Assembly (NCBI GenBank): GCA_963971425.1
Contig: OZ020523.1
Span: forward strand, 10,288,867-10,352,866
DNA length: 64,000 nucleotides
Source of the DNA: Bryoerythrophyllum caledonicum
Taxonomy: Eukaryota > Streptophyta > Bryopsida > Pottiales > Pottiaceae
Direction: 5' to 3'
In this document: piece by piece, positions 11,261 to 23,649 of the stretch
Layout: the number at the start of each line of letters is the position of its first letter
Position numbering within the stretch: position 1 is the first letter of the stretch
Program-made: the position numbers and the translations under genes
The notes under the pieces: model-generated
Databases searched by the model: none
The model's input: the letters and a program-made list of their open reading frames with translations, nothing else
Told to the model about the DNA's origin: nothing

Positions 11261-13058
11261 CGGACGCTGCGTCCGACGTGACATACCAAATTTCAAGGCC
11301 AAGAGATTTATACAAAAAAGGATATTCAAGATTTACCAACAAGGGATAGCTGTAAGAAAAGTTTCACAGCTGCCAACTTTGACACCCTCCCAAGGATTGA
11401 AGAAATCTTTTTTCCCATGGAATTTTTGGAGTGGAAACATCATTAAGTAAATCACAAGTGTGAATAGATTCAAGTCCAAAAGACCCACAAAAAAATGATA
11501 TTCCAAATCTACCAACAGTTGTGAGAAACAACGGGGAAAATCGTATCACAACTTCCGACTTTGACAGCCTCCCTACGGCTGATAATTTTTTATTTCAACA
11601 TGGAATTTTTGTCACAAGATTTTTGTTATGTTGATAATATATGTAAAAAAAATTCAAGACCAAAAGATACACAGAAAAATAGTTATTCAAAATCTACCAA
11701 CATGTGTAACAACAATAGTAAATTCAAGGACAATGTGAGAATGTTGAAATATCTTTGATACCTCATGCTTTCTTATTGAACTTTTCCATGTGACACAATG
11801 CCTAATCATTAATGCATTCAAAAAAGAATCAATAACATCTAAATGCAAAATTGTAGAGTTGTCACATCAAAAAGAAACCAATTGCATAATACACGCATGA
11901 CAAAGTTTCTCCCTCTAAATATCAATTGAGTACAAGTACTATTTTGTAAACTTAAGGGAATATTGTTTGTGATTTGTGATCATTGAATGTTGGAGTAATG
12001 GTGAGAGTAGAGAGAAATAGTGTGTTATGTGTGAGACATGGAGTGATGTGTTGCATGAGTAATTTAGTCATGCTTGTTTATACCTATTGAGTGATGTGTA
12101 TGTGGTTTTGCGTGCTGCTAATGCCTGCTAACAAAGATAATTTAGTAACTAAGCATACTTATACATGTTGAGTGATGTGTATGTAGTATTCCTACTAGGC
12201 TGAGTGATGTGTATGTGGTTATGCCTAATGGACTCAGTGATGTGATTGAGTGACTGTTGTTGAGCGACTAGTTTTGTATGAAATTGTTAATGTTGTTATT
12301 GAGAGTTTAAGGTTTGTTTGCCTAGTAAAAGAAAGTCCAACATATTTAGAATGGCGATTTCAAGATGAAATTTGTTGACGTAGTATAGATATGAGTGAGA
12401 GAAGGAGTACTCAAGTTCAAATTGCAACCAATATCGGCCTTTCCATTAGGAAAGTTTAGAGGTTGGTGAAAAAATTTAGAGAAGATGGAACTTACAAGCG
12501 CAAACCTTGTGGTGAAAGTCACACTACAAAACTTAGTGATAGAGATGTGCGTAGTGTTTTGGATTACTCAAAAAATAATCGTCACGCATCAGTATCAGAG
12601 ATTGCCAATATATGCTCTACTCTAGTGTGTGGATGTACCATTCAAATGTTCTTGTGAGAAGTGGCATTTTCAGTCAAATTGCAGTCATTAAACCTTTTTT
12701 CGTACCTCGTCACATGTATCAAAGGCTGACTTTTGCTCAGAAGTACTGTGGATGGAGCGCAAAAGATTGGAAGCGTATTGTTTGAATAGATGAATCTACC
12801 TTTGAAATTGGGAAAAATTAGAGACAAATTCGTGTTTGGAGAACTACATAATATGAGCATTATTCATCAAATTGTATAGCTCCTACTTTTAAAAGTGGAC
12901 AAACTTCTTTGATGATTTGGGGCGCATTTGCTGGAGGCCAAAAGTTAGAACTTGTTTTTATGCTAAAAAGTTGACGTTCTCCAAAGGATTTTAATTTTTG
13001 TGGAAGTGGTTTACGAAGGGGAATTATCACATTTCATGGGTAAAGTTCCGGATGTAGT

Positions 13059-13613
13059 TGTTAAAGGGAGATTGACCTACAAACTCACTTTCACATAAAT
13101 CCTAGAAACCCTAATGAAACCCTGATTTGCTCAAAATTCCTCATAAAACCTCAAATCACGTCGGATTTTATTGGCTAGGTCATAGTTTTTACATGGCAAA
13201 GTCTTTCCAACTCGATGTGACCTCAAAACCTCTACAAACTCCTCTAAACCCTAATTGTGTCTAAGCTCCAACTCCTAGTTCCAAGTTGCAAGAGTGTGGG
13301 AGAGAGAGAGAGAGCTCCAAGCTCTCCCTCCATGTGCACCAAACCCTAACTGAAATCATCCAGTGGATGAACACTGGGCTGGATGAAAGTCATCAAGTTG
13401 CCCATGTTCATCCAACTGGCGGATGAAAATTGGTCAAGATGGAAATCATCCGCTTGGCCAGGTTTCATTCGGCCAGCCTAATGGATGAAACACTGTCCAT
13501 GACGAAAATCATCCGCCTAGCAAGGTCCATCCACTAGAGAGCCCCAAAAACTCAACCGGCTTCAAAAAAGAAAAATACTACCCGAGTCCGCTAATCCTGG
13601 TTCTCCGCTTAAC
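13059..13613 (-). repeat. 3' LTR of the gypsy element (555 bp)
   Basis: It matches the LTR at 27326-27950 along its length, with TG...CA ends. On the minus strand it is immediately preceded by the purine-rich tract GTAGGGGGATAA (13614-13625), the expected polypurine primer for plus-strand synthesis. Confidence 0.95.
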
Positions 13614-13625
13614 ATTATCCCCCTA
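13614..13625 (-). other. Polypurine tract of the gypsy element
   Basis: The minus-strand sequence GTAGGGGGATAA directly abuts the 3' LTR. A G-rich purine run at this place is the usual plus-strand primer of LTR retrotransposons. Confidence 0.8.
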
Positions 13626-14244
13626 CTGAAGTACATCGGTCCTCCGATGTTCAAGGGTCCTCCGATGTTCAAGGGTCCTGGTGCCCTATAAGAGTATGTA
13701 GCCGCAAAACTCTAGGTCTCAAAAAAACAAAATTTGGGAGGAAGGGACTCCCAGCTAACACCCTTCAGATAAAGTGCCACTCCTAGCCACTGGGAAAGAA
13801 AATCGTGCGGGAGCCATCGCCGGGTGCTCCAATGCCTGGCGTCGCTGCCGGACTCTGGATACGACCGTCCGCTGCTCCGGGGGTGCCGCGGGGTGTCACT
13901 CCTCCGGGGGGAGGGCATACTTCAATTGAGACTCGTGTCGGGCCCTTAGCTTGAGGAGACCGACCGGGCTGGAGAGCGTGGTCGTTAGTTAGAGCCGTGC
14001 CCAAGGTGATCCGGAGACGGTCTTCGAGATTGCCCAGCGGTACAACATCCAGAGCCTGAACGGCTGAACTTCCAAGGTCCGAAACGGAAGCAAGTCGAGG
14101 TGGCACAGTAGGCGTATAGTGGCTGTGGAATCCCTCCCAGCCCTATGGGGGATAGCCAGACACGCACCCGCCATCTGAAGTCACCGCCGATGGGGCTGCC
14201 TCACTCCCACTCGTTGGCATCTGGGTCAGAATGAGGCAGGACTC
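13626..14244 (-). other. gypsy 3' untranslated region
   Basis: Between the last recognisable coding piece and the polypurine tract there are only short frames. A direct repeat of CCTCCGATGTTCAAGGGTCC occurs at about 13645-13680. Confidence 0.5.
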
Positions 14245-16880
14245 CTACTGCGAATCCAAGTCTTCAACCAGGAAGTCGAACTTCAAGTAAACCGCTGAGA
14301 ACCGGTTCAGGTGTCGGCGATACCGGGCCACATCATCTGTATAATGCTTCCAAGAATCCCACAACAACCGGTGAGCCGGGCCCATGTGGCTGAGTAGCAT
14401 ACCTGGGTGAGTCAATGGAGTGAGGCCTCGCCACCGGTAGTCCTCCACCAAAAGGTAGTGATCAAGCACCAACAGGTCGTGAGCCTTCAGCCTGGCATTT
14501 ACGAGCATCTCGATCTCCAGGCGCCGTAGCTGGGAAACAGAGTGGACTCCTCTAACTCCTCCGCTTGTCGGGACTCCTCTAACTCCTGACGCATGTGGGT
14601 CAGCTCAGCCTCCAGGGTGCCCACCTGATCTTGAAGCCGGGTATACTTTGACCTGGGAACGGTACGGATCCGCTACTTCACATAAAGGCTACAAATTTGG
14701 ATCGCCGTCGTCACATTCTGCTCTGAGGCAGTCGCTAGGGCCTGCATGCCAACCGTCACCATATCTGAGGTTGGAGGTGACTCAGGTGAGGATCTGCCCG
14801 GGGGATGTAAAGGTCGGCAGCTGGTGATGTCCAGGATGTGATCACTGGGGGCTACGTCTATCATCTCCACCTAAGGTGAGAAGGCGTCCGGAGCCTCCCC
14901 GGGAAGTAGCTCAGTGTTGGTTGTAGCGTCGCTAACTGGCTGCTCCTCCCTAGTCGCTGCTGGTAGGTGTAGAGTCTCCTGTCTGGAGTTAGAAGATAAT
15001 GTAATCTGCTACGGGGCCTCATCATTGGGGACCGGGTGGTATATGCACCATTTCTTCGTGGGTGGGGGCTGGTCGGGTGGCAACTCCTGGAGTTTGGTCG
15101 GGCTGGAGTCAACTACGCCCTGCTCCAAGATAATCCGCTCGATGGAGTCGATCTCATTAGTCGAGTTCGGGCGTGGTGACTGATCGAAATCTCGGGATGG
15201 TCCAGCCCAAGCTTGTCAAGTGGCTGGGTGCTCTTGAATGACCTCTAGGTTCTGGTCGAGTCTAGGACGCTCTCGTGTAACTGAGAGGATCGGTGTGGAG
15301 CCCGTTGTTCCAAGTCGTGACTCTACTTCCGTCGCACTTCGATCCTTGAAGTCGTCGTGACTCCTGGAAGTGCCCGTGATCAGCCTCTCTGTGGGAGCTG
15401 GAGTTTCCATGTGGGTGTCCTGACTCCCATCCTCTGCCATCTCCTGATCACCGCTTGATTCCAAGGTTGCCCGGGAAGGGCCAACTTCCGTGACTGATGG
15501 CTCGCCATCGATGGAAAACCATCTCTGAAGAAGGGCCTCCATGAGCTACATGCCCGGGACCTCCATACCCTTGCGTGCCTGGCCCAAAACCTGTCTGAGG
15601 CTACTGAGCACCAAAGGTGTCCAATCTACCGCCTCGTACTTGGCTCGAACCGCTTCGTATATGTAATGAAGTAGGTTGAGGCTGGCGTGGGTGGTCCTCT
15701 TCTTCGGGCACAACACCTCTAGAAGCGCCTTGATCCTGGGCTGGTAGTGGTCCCTAAACCCGGACACTCGAACTCCATCCATCTGGAAATCCTCATCGAT
15801 CAAGGAAAACCTTCGAGCAATGCTCGACTTGTGCTCCTCGTCCTCCTTGTAGGCCTTGAGTTGCCGGGTTCCGGTCAACCCAAAGACCTCCTGAATCACC
15901 TCTGACATCAGAACCAACTCCAACTCTCTGACCTTGGCCCGAATAGGAACCAGAGCCCCTTTGGCCTCGGACTCTGGTGGGAGTATGCCTTCGATGAACT
16001 CCTGGACTAAGTCTTGGCGCAACTCCGGCCAAGCGTACTCGTAGAACACTCCCAACCCGACGTCTCCTACCCACTTGTCATCCCCTATCTCTCTCCAGGG
16101 CTCCAATTGAATCCAGGGTGAAAAAGTCCACTCATAGGTCGGCTCCTTCGCAGCCAGCCTCCGTGGTCCCCAAGTATACTTCTTGGCGAACCGCAACCGG
16201 GTTGGAGTGGAGTCCTCTGCCGTTCCCAGAGTCGCGACACCATCCAGGCGTCCTTGTGCTGTAGGTGTGGCTGGCTCTGGTGAAGACAGTTGCATGGCTT
16301 GAGCTGGAGTCTGCCTGGTTATCCTCTGGTGGTGTATCACCTAGAATCCTCTGGCCTCGCTCTCCGGGGGGCTGCCATCAGTCGGAATAAGGAGAATCTG
16401 GCCTCTTGGCTGAGAAGCTGTTGGTTCGCTGGGTGGTGAGACCACTTCTAGGGGTGCACCCCGTCCGGATGCCACGGTATTCAAAGACTCCGGCCTTGGA
16501 GTGACTGGCTCCCTTGGAGTGATTGGATCACTAGAACCCTGAGGCAGTTGTCCGGGAGTGGGAATGTCTCCCCAGTGGCTTCCACCGTTGCCATCAACTT
16601 GAATTGAAGCTGCATCCCGTGCTTCCTGGGCCTGAGCCTATTCAACGCCGCAATCTCAGTGTTAGAATTCTCCATCCAATTCTGGAGAGTTAGTGTCGGC
16701 TTACCTTGCCAATGTTTCTCCGTGTTCAGTCCATCCGAGGGATACCACGGATCCTCATCCCCAAGGCAAATAACTTGTTCACCTTCTACCTGGTCCCAAA
16801 TACCTTGGTAGAAAAAACTATCTTCCCGGAACTCAAACAGCCCCAGATCCGGGAGTTCCTTAACCGACGGTTTACCCACC
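14245..16880 (-). pseudogene. Extra ORF region downstream of gypsy integrase
   Basis: Sense-oriented frames lie between integrase and the 3' LTR. The longest (16340-15546, about 264 residues) contains KWVGDVGLGVFYEYAWPEL, a predicted-helical stretch with EVFGLTGTRQLKAYK, and HASLNLLHYIYEAVRAKYE. The pieces at 16879-16481, 15542-15216, 15112-14861, 14870-14673 and 14508-14245 look like continuations broken by stops. The layout of a moderately conserved globular segment after pol recalls the accessory ORFs of Tat- and Athila-lineage elements and the so-called putative plant transposon protein domain. No signal peptide or membrane segment typical of an envelope is visible. Function unknown. Confidence 0.6.
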
Positions 16881-18898
16881 CAATACTAGAAACCCTAATT
16901 AGATTTGGAATTGAAAATTCCTTCCCTTCATTTGTTAGGCACTTGTATCCTCTAAAACCCTCCTTAAGGCTTAACAAAATATGTAGGAATTCAAAGGGCT
17001 GACGTGTGGTTCCGGCCTCTTCTTCCAAACGTTCTTGTTTGGTATTGGCCGGGCTGGGACTTGGGCTTTTGTTCGTTAGCTAGGGGTATTCTCCTACGCC
17101 CTATTGACGAATATTTGCTTCTTGACGCTCCGGCCTGTCGCTCCTAGCCTTGCTCACCCCTTGGGTAAGCTCCTTCTAATTCTAGCGTTGCGTCTGTCCC
17201 TGTGCACTTGTACCTTGTTGAAGTCCTGCCTCACCGACTCGGTCGACGTCTCATCCTCCTCCTTGTTGCAACGGTTGTCTCCCTGCTGCGCCATCACGAG
17301 TACTCTCCCTGCGCCTCCTTCGTCACTCAAACACCTCCACCGCAACCCTTCCTTGGTGCGCGCCTTCGATGTCGCCCACTTGTTGTCATCTTCCCCCACA
17401 GTGCCTCCACCATGCCTCTCTCTCACCATGATTTCCTCCTGCGTGGGCCTCGTCCCTGGCTTCAGCAGCTCCCCACTGCTGCAGCAGCCACTGTGCCCTC
17501 TCCTCGGGTGATTCCTCCGTGCGAACCTTGGCGCACCTCCTCGCCCTGCTCCTCTTCAGCTGCAGCGCCAACACCTCCGGCGCCTCCTCCTTGCGCAGTC
17601 GCCGCTCCTCCTGTCGTAAACGCACAAACTTTCCCAACAACCGCCGCTGCACCTCAGCTGCAGCGCTTTCTACCGCAGCCTCCTCCAACCTTCGCTGTGG
17701 CTCGGGCTGCAACCCTCTTCTTGCGACCAAGCCGGCTCCTCGCTTACCCTGCGACTCTCTTCACCCTAGCCATGGCCATGGCCATGCGTGAAACCCTGGC
17801 CATAGCCATGGCTTTCCCTACTCCTTACTTTGCCTGCTTCCAACTCTCTCCTTAGACCCTCGACTCCAACAATCCTTTCCCCACAACCCAACCTACAAAA
17901 CCCTAGAACTCCTAAATTTAGCGTCTTTTTGCCATAGCCAGCGGTCTCCTTGCAACGCTCTCCTCCTTCCCCAAAAACACCATTCAAAGAGAGTGGACGC
18001 TCTCTCTGGAGTGAAACTTGGGGTTTCATCGAAGTTGGATGATATCCATCCTGGATGGATGGAAAACGGATTTTTTCATCCTTCGTTCTTCATTTCTGCT
18101 TCTTTTCTTTTTCTGCAGCTTTTTCTTTTTCAGCTGCTTTATCCTTTTCTTTTTCTTCTTCTTTTTCCGCAGCTTTTGTTTATTCAACTACCTTTTCTGC
18201 AACGTTTTCCCTTACTTCTTCTTTTCTTTTTTCTTTCTTTTCTTCCACTACTTTTTCCTTTTCTATTTTCTTTGGTTGGCTACCCTACTACTCCTTTCCC
18301 ACCAGCCTCCTTTCGACTCTAATTTCTATTTTTCCCACTTTTTCTTTTTGTTCCCGGTCATCTAAGATCTCTAGAACTAACCCTCGCTCTCCGTGATTAG
18401 GCCGGGTTGTGTCCGGGTTGCTCCGGGGCTCCTGTTCACGTTCGGGTTCACGTTTGAGGCTGGTCATTGGCCGCTGCTGCATTTGATCCTCTTGGCCAGG
18501 TTCCTAGTCTTGACCTGCTCCCGGACTGGACCCTGGACTGGGTTCTGCTCCCTGGTCGTGCTCCTCACTGGGGTTCGATTTTTCCCTAGGGTCTATAACT
18601 TGGGCCTCCAGCCAACTGCAGCTGGTTCCCGGTTGTGGCTCCCAAACTACTTCGACAACGTTGCAACCCAAAGAAAAACCCCAACTTGGTTCTTCAATCT
18701 CTCGTTCCTCTCCCAAATTGTTACTTACCTCGCCGGTTGTCATGTGGTTTTCGGGTTCCGAGGTATAGCCATCTTGGATGTCTTGTTCCCTGGCGCTCCC
18801 GGTCTCCACTGTATAGTCCGGGCTGGCCGCTCCACTATCCCCCTTCTGCTGCTCAACCAGTCCCGGGTTGACTCGTCCGGGCTAACGGTGACCAGCTA
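16881..18898 (-). other. gypsy 3' region, charged low-complexity decayed coding sequence
   Basis: On the minus strand this stretch is purine-rich. At 18060-18360 it encodes runs of E, K and A (EKEKDKAAEKEKAAEKEKK), and at 17386-17730 an Arg/Glu-rich probable coiled coil. Frames are short and broken. The plus-strand Phe- and Pro-rich frames here are complements of these runs and not genes. It may be the 5' part of the extra ORF below. Confidence 0.5.
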
Positions 18899-19999
18899 GT
18901 CCTTCTCATAGAATCGGTAAGGCTTCAATTTATTGATGTTGACCAGGATGGGATTTGGCTCGAAGTTGTCCACCGTGACCAAGAGGGCCGTATTGTTGGG
19001 TAACCGGTATTGTATCCGGTAAGGCCCAAACCACCGGCTCTTAAATTTTCCGGCGTGATCCTTGTGGCTCTTAGGATACCAGAGCACGTGATCGTCCAAC
19101 TAGAAATCCTTTTGCTTGTAGTGTTGTTGACTCCATAATGCCCGGTCCATTGCTTCACTCCAACCCGGGCTGAAGATTGGTAACTATCCATTTGCTCCAA
19201 ATCCGCTACCCGGGCTGTCAAGACCCTGGTCGGGTTGTAGTCCAGCTGGCCCGTCACCGTCTTGGTTGGCACTATGTACTCCGTTGGCATGAGGGGATGC
19301 AGCCCGTACACCAGCTGGAACGGAGTATGCCCAGTAGACACTATATACGTCGTTCGGTATGAAAATAGCACCGTCGGGAGGTGCTCATCCCAATCAGTCC
19401 GCTGGTCATTCATGAGTTTGGTCAAAAGCCAACCAATCACCTTGTTTGTGCTCTCCGCTTGGCCATTACCCTAGGGATAATAGGTGGTGGATGTCCGGTG
19501 TTGGAGCAAAAAGTGATCCACGAAGTATTGGATTGCCTCGTTGATGAAGTGGGTCCCCTGGTCACTAACTAGAGTCAACGGACACCCGTAGCGAGTAAGG
19601 ATCTGCTCATAGAGAAACTGGGCAGTAACCACTGCCGAGTTGGTCTTCAGTGCGCGGGCTTCCACCCACTTTGTGGCGTAGTCGGTGGCTACTAAGATAT
19701 ACCGGCAGCCTGACTGGGATGCTATTGGCTTGATGGGGCCAATTAAATCCAGCCCCCACTTCATAAATAGCTCCGCTGGCATACTCGCCACCAATTGAGC
19801 CAGTCCCGTGTTCGCCATCCCTCCGACCCGCTGGCACTTATTGCATGCCCGACAATATTTCAAAACGTCTTTGTGAAGGTTTGGCCACCAGTAACCGGCG
19901 TCCAAAATCTTCCGGGCGGTGATCTCCTAGGAAAAATGTCCGCCGCCACTACCGTTGTGTAACTCCTTCATGATCAGGTCCGATTGCCTCACGTCCAGT
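18899..19999 (-). pseudogene. gypsy integrase
   Basis: The region shows a zinc-binding segment (YWWPNLHKDVLKYCRACNKCQ), then the core with its first aspartate in GLDLIGPI, the second in VSDQGTHFIN, and a TAG just before GNGQAESTNK, which carries the catalytic glutamate. The C-terminal part retains the LFSYRTTYIVSTGHTPFQLVYG block and, at 18900-19100, WFGPYRIQYRLPNNTALL and VNINKLKPY, the GPY/F-type module of gypsy integrases. The stops at 19098 and 18899 fit CAG-to-TAG changes. Confidence 0.9.
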
Positions 20000-20001
20000 A
20001 C

Positions 20002-20961
20002 TCACCGGAGGACTAAGTCTTGGCCACGTTTGTGAAGAATGCCGCTAATGAGGGTGAATGGCAACGACTTCAGGGTCAGCTTCTGTTGCTCGTCTCTTGT
20101 CAACTCCGGGCATAAGACTCCAGTGCGGAGGTACGACACCACGTCCGTTAGCCACTCGGAGTGGACATTAAACAACCCGGCGTTGCCGATCCGATCTTCA
20201 ATGCCGGTAGCCGGCTCTCCATTGGGTAGTCGGGATAGAGCATCAGCAATTCCGTGTGACTTCCCGGGCTTGTATACCACTGTGAAGTCATATTCCTGGA
20301 ACAAAAGTAACCACCGGACAATCCTTCCAGGCACCTGAGATTTGTTAACCAAATAAATCAAAGCCATGTGATCAACAAAAAATACCACTTTATTACCCAA
20401 TAAATAATGCCGATACTTGTTTAAGGCATACACCATTGCCAGGGCTTCACGTTCCGTGGTCGTATAATTTTTCTCGGCTGAATTCAGCAGCCTAGATGCG
20501 TAGGAGATGGGCTAGTCGCCCTTGCCGGTCGGATTCTGGGCTAGCATTGCCCCTACGGCAAGGTTAGACGCATCCGTGTGGATGTGGAACTCCAAGTCCC
20601 AGTGTGGGACAATCAAGATCGGGGCGTCTTGGTAACGCCGTTTGATGTCGAGCCAGGCTGCCTCACATTGGTCCGTCCAAACAAACTCTTCAGTCTTGCG
20701 CATGAGTCTGGTGATTGGCTCCATGATGTAGGCGTAGGATTTTATGTAAATCCTATTGAATTGGGCAAACCCGTTGAACACTTGAATGTTCGCCGACTTG
20801 GTCGGCCTGGGCATTCGCTGGACCGCCTCTAACTTCTCTGGGTCAAGAAACTTCCCGGCCTTAGACACAATGTGCCCTAGGATGATTCCAGAGAAGACCA
20901 AAAAGACACACTTCTCTGGGTTCAGACTGATGCCGTACTCCCGGCACTTCTCAAAACACTT
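20002..20961 (-). pseudogene. gypsy RT connection and RNase H
   Basis: The frame contains LDPEKLEAVQRMPRPTKSAN, LMRKTEEFVWTDQCEAAW, then the RNase H start FHIHTDASNLAVGAMLAQ with its first aspartate, a TAG before PISYASR, and later FVDHMALIYL and YKPGKSHGIADALSR with the DALSR signature of the gypsy RNase H C-terminus. It degrades the RNA strand of the hybrid. Two stops, one TAG and one TGA, are present. Confidence 0.9.
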
Positions 20962-21660
20962 CTAAAGCTTCTCAAGGTGAGTGATCATGTCATTGTAGAC
21001 GGTAAAGTCATCTAAGAACAACTTCATAAACACGTCGATGTAGTCCCGGAAGGCCTTGTTCACCGCTCGCTGGTAGGTAGGGGGTGCATTCTTCAACCCG
21101 AACGGCATAACAATCCACACAAAAGCACCCCAGTTTGTCACGAAGGCGGTCTTATACCGGTCTTCCGGTGCTATCTTGATTTGATGGTACCCGGAGTACC
21201 CATCCAAGAATGAATACATTTCATGCCCAGCCACTATGTCCAGGACCTGCTCCATAAATGGCAATGGATACAGGTCTTTCTTCGTGGCCGCATTTAACTT
21301 CCGGAAGTCGATGCAAATCCGGAGCTTCCCATTCTTCTTCGCGACCACGTCTATGGGAGATAGCCAGGTTGCATCCTCGACTGGGCTGATAAACCCGGCT
21401 TGTAAAAGTTTGTCAAGGTCATTCTTGACAATACTTGCGTAATTTCGGTTCATCCAGTACCGGGCCTGATGAGCCGGCGGAATGTCTTTCTCCAACTCAA
21501 TTTGGTGTTCAACCAAAGAGGGTGGAATACCTTTGAAATCCTTATATGTCCATGCAAACACGTCCTTGTATGCATGGAATAGAGCTTCCGCTCGGGCCAT
21601 GAGTTTCGGGGTCAAGTCGGCATTGACTTGGAGATACTTGGGCTCTTCTGGTGTCCCCAC
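20962..21660 (-). pseudogene. gypsy reverse transcriptase
   Basis: About 230 residues are open and well preserved. Visible motifs in order: the H-I-E/L region before DIPPAHQARYWMNRNYA, LLQAGFISPVEDATWLSP, LRICIDFRKLNAATKKD, YSFLDGYSGYHQI with the first catalytic aspartate, the TAF..W.AFVW.VMPFGLKNAPPTYQR block, and the catalytic pair in LFLDDF (FLDD form of YxDD). It synthesises element cDNA from RNA. A TAG at the LEKL/KCFEK boundary separates it from the connection domain; relatives have Gln there. Confidence 0.92.
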
Positions 21661-21717
21661 ATTGATCTTTCGGAGCTGCTCAGCCTTGGGTAGACTTCAG
21701 CCGGCAACCTTCATTGA

Positions 21718-22240
21718 CTAGACCTTAACCCGGGCTGGTGTCTCATTGATCCGGATGTCACCCTCAGTGTGAGTATAAAAGTGAGTCGGGTACTCTCCCG
21801 GTTGGGCAGCGGCTGGGATCTCCTGGTGGTCTTCGGAGGCACCGCGGCTTTGCAAAAATGAACCAGGCACTACCGGCTCTTTGGGCTGTCCCGGAGGCAT
21901 GTTTATGTCCGGGGTCGGGCTGAAGTGTGGTATAGTCACCGTGCCGACGCCAGAACATCGGGTTCCGTCTCCAGCCACCGGGCCTCCTCCTCCTCCGTCA
22001 GCCTTGTGCGAAGTTGTAACATACCAAGACCGTTGGTAGCTTTGGCCGGGGTCCAGTCTTCGGGTTTACCCGGATGGTCTTGACCGTTCCGGCTCCCCGG
22101 ATGGTCACCAAGTTGTTACCCGAGTCATACGTAGCCTTTGCATCAATCAACCAAGGTCGTTCGAGGAGCATGCTATACGCCTCGTTCACCTCCTTGTTGT
22201 TGATGACCGTCAATGTGATCAGGTAGCTAGAGGATGTCAT
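21718..22240 (-). pseudogene. gypsy protease (part 2) and protease-RT spacer
   Basis: After the insert the frame continues as LITLTVINNKEVNEAYSML, then LERPWLIDAKATYDS, a segment typical of the retropepsin C-terminal side in plant gypsy elements (consensus LGRPWL). A Pro-rich linker follows to the reverse transcriptase. A 4-bp GCTA excess at the insertion border shifts the frame. Confidence 0.75.
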
Positions 22241-22242
22241 GA

Positions 22243-22655
22243 ATGTTAATTTTTACATTCTCCACGTACAAAGAAGTGGGCCCCACACATACATTGACAC
22301 ATAAGCTGCCACGTAGGATTCCATGTCAGCAAGAGAATACATCATTGTCCACATCAACCGCCACGTTTTATTCCACGTCACACATAAAATCCACATCATT
22401 ATCTACTTTAAATTCCATGTCACACTCAAATCCACGTCAGTAGCCACCTCATCAATCTTTAAGGATGATGGGCCACATCAGCAGATGGATGAGAAATCCA
22501 CATGGCAAAAAGAATGACTACAGAAATCTATTACTCAAAACTATTACTGTGCCCGAACAAAAAATTTCTTAGTCATTCCCTAGTAATACAGGTCATCTAT
22601 GACTCAAAAATGACTAAAATCGCTAGTCATTGATGCCTCGATTTCCCGTAGTGTA
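22243..22655. mobile_element. Insert in the protease gene with one CACTA-type end
   Basis: Its right border is TTTCCCGTAGTG, the complement of CACTACGGGAAA, a CACTA-type terminus, followed by TAG. The interior repeats CCACGTCA/CCACGTAG-type motifs like those in the CACTA element at 8526-9941. The left border lacks the matching terminus. Instead a copy of about 30 bp of the right flank (GATGTCATGAATGT...ATTTTTACATTCT) sits at 22233-22261. The protease reading frame resumes beyond 22230. It is a truncated or rearranged non-autonomous element. Confidence 0.65.
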
Positions 22656-23601
22656 GGGGATGTCATGAATGTAAATTTTTACATTCTTGATCAGTCTCAC
22701 TGGTTCCACCGTGGTCTGATCAGCCATCTTCAACCGGTATGGTGCCGGCTGAGTTGCGCCGAGACCCAGCCTCTTCCGTTCTTCTTCGGTGATCAGGTTG
22801 ACTCCGGACCTAGCGTCGATTAGAACACTGTCTAGTGTTCCATTGCCGACCCTGACTGTCAATACTGGTAGGTTCCGGTCAACATCCACGGAAGACGTCA
22901 ACACGGGGTCAGTCTCCGGGATTGGATCCGATAAGGCCGGGGTCAGGTCTGGAGTGACTGGTGCAGGGGCTTCCGGAGAATTCGTGGCCGGAAAAAGGTG
23001 GGCTCTCATGTACTCAGTGAGGTTGGGTGCTATATGCAAGAGCTCCAGTAACCGTCACGGTGACTGGACTCTCCAGTATCGTCCGGCTTACGGTATGGAA
23101 AGCGTCCTCCGAGCTGATGTTCAAGGCTGGCTGTGACGCCGGCCTAGGAAACTGAAGTACATCCGTGTCCGGGAATTCTGCCCAATCTGCCGCCATGTGT
23201 GCTTCACCATCCTCCTCCGGGATGGCCAGGAGTTCTCCCGATGGTCCGGTCCGGTCATTGGCCTCTTCTCGCTAGATGTCGTGTATGATCTTAATCATGT
23301 CGTTTCTAAGGCGCTCTTCGGCCTTCCACTGCTCCAGTGTCAAGGAACTCCGGGCCTCTGGGACCCTATCTTCCTGATCAGGAGGTGGCAAGCCGGCCTT
23401 CAACCGCTGTGCCTCTACCTCTACCTCCGCTTCTTCTTCCAACAGCCGGGTGGTGATGCTACTCACATGGTGTTTGGGTTTTCCTTGTGCCTTGGCGGAA
23501 GAGGCTAGAAATGCCTCCCAATCATGCCTATGCGAGCAGTTGTAGTGCCGATGACCAGGTTGCTTGCATAAAAAACATATCTCCGGCTCGTTACTTCTCA
23601 T
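22656..23601 (-). pseudogene. gypsy second zinc knuckle and aspartic protease (part 1)
   Basis: A second CX2CX4HX4C knuckle (CFLCKQPGHRHYNC) lies near 23540-23585. The protease follows, with the active-site region at about 22800-22830 reading VLIDARSGVNLI. In relatives the residues after the aspartate are S/T-G or G-G, so the catalytic triplet is altered here. The frame continues to IHDIPY at 22656, where a foreign insert begins. Confidence 0.8.
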
Positions 23602-23649
23602 GTTGGAGTTCCCTCCGGGTCGTACATATTGAAGCCTGGAGTAACTTCC

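Noticed and set aside
14245-16880. Envelope gene of the gypsy element
   Set aside because: No signal peptide, transmembrane helix or cleavage site is visible; only the position after integrase would suggest it.
17104-18396. Plus-strand frames rich in Pro/Ser and Phe/Leu
   Set aside because: They are the complement of purine-rich, Lys/Glu-rich sense sequence of the gypsy element; pyrimidine-rich DNA gives long Phe/Ser/Leu frames by chance.
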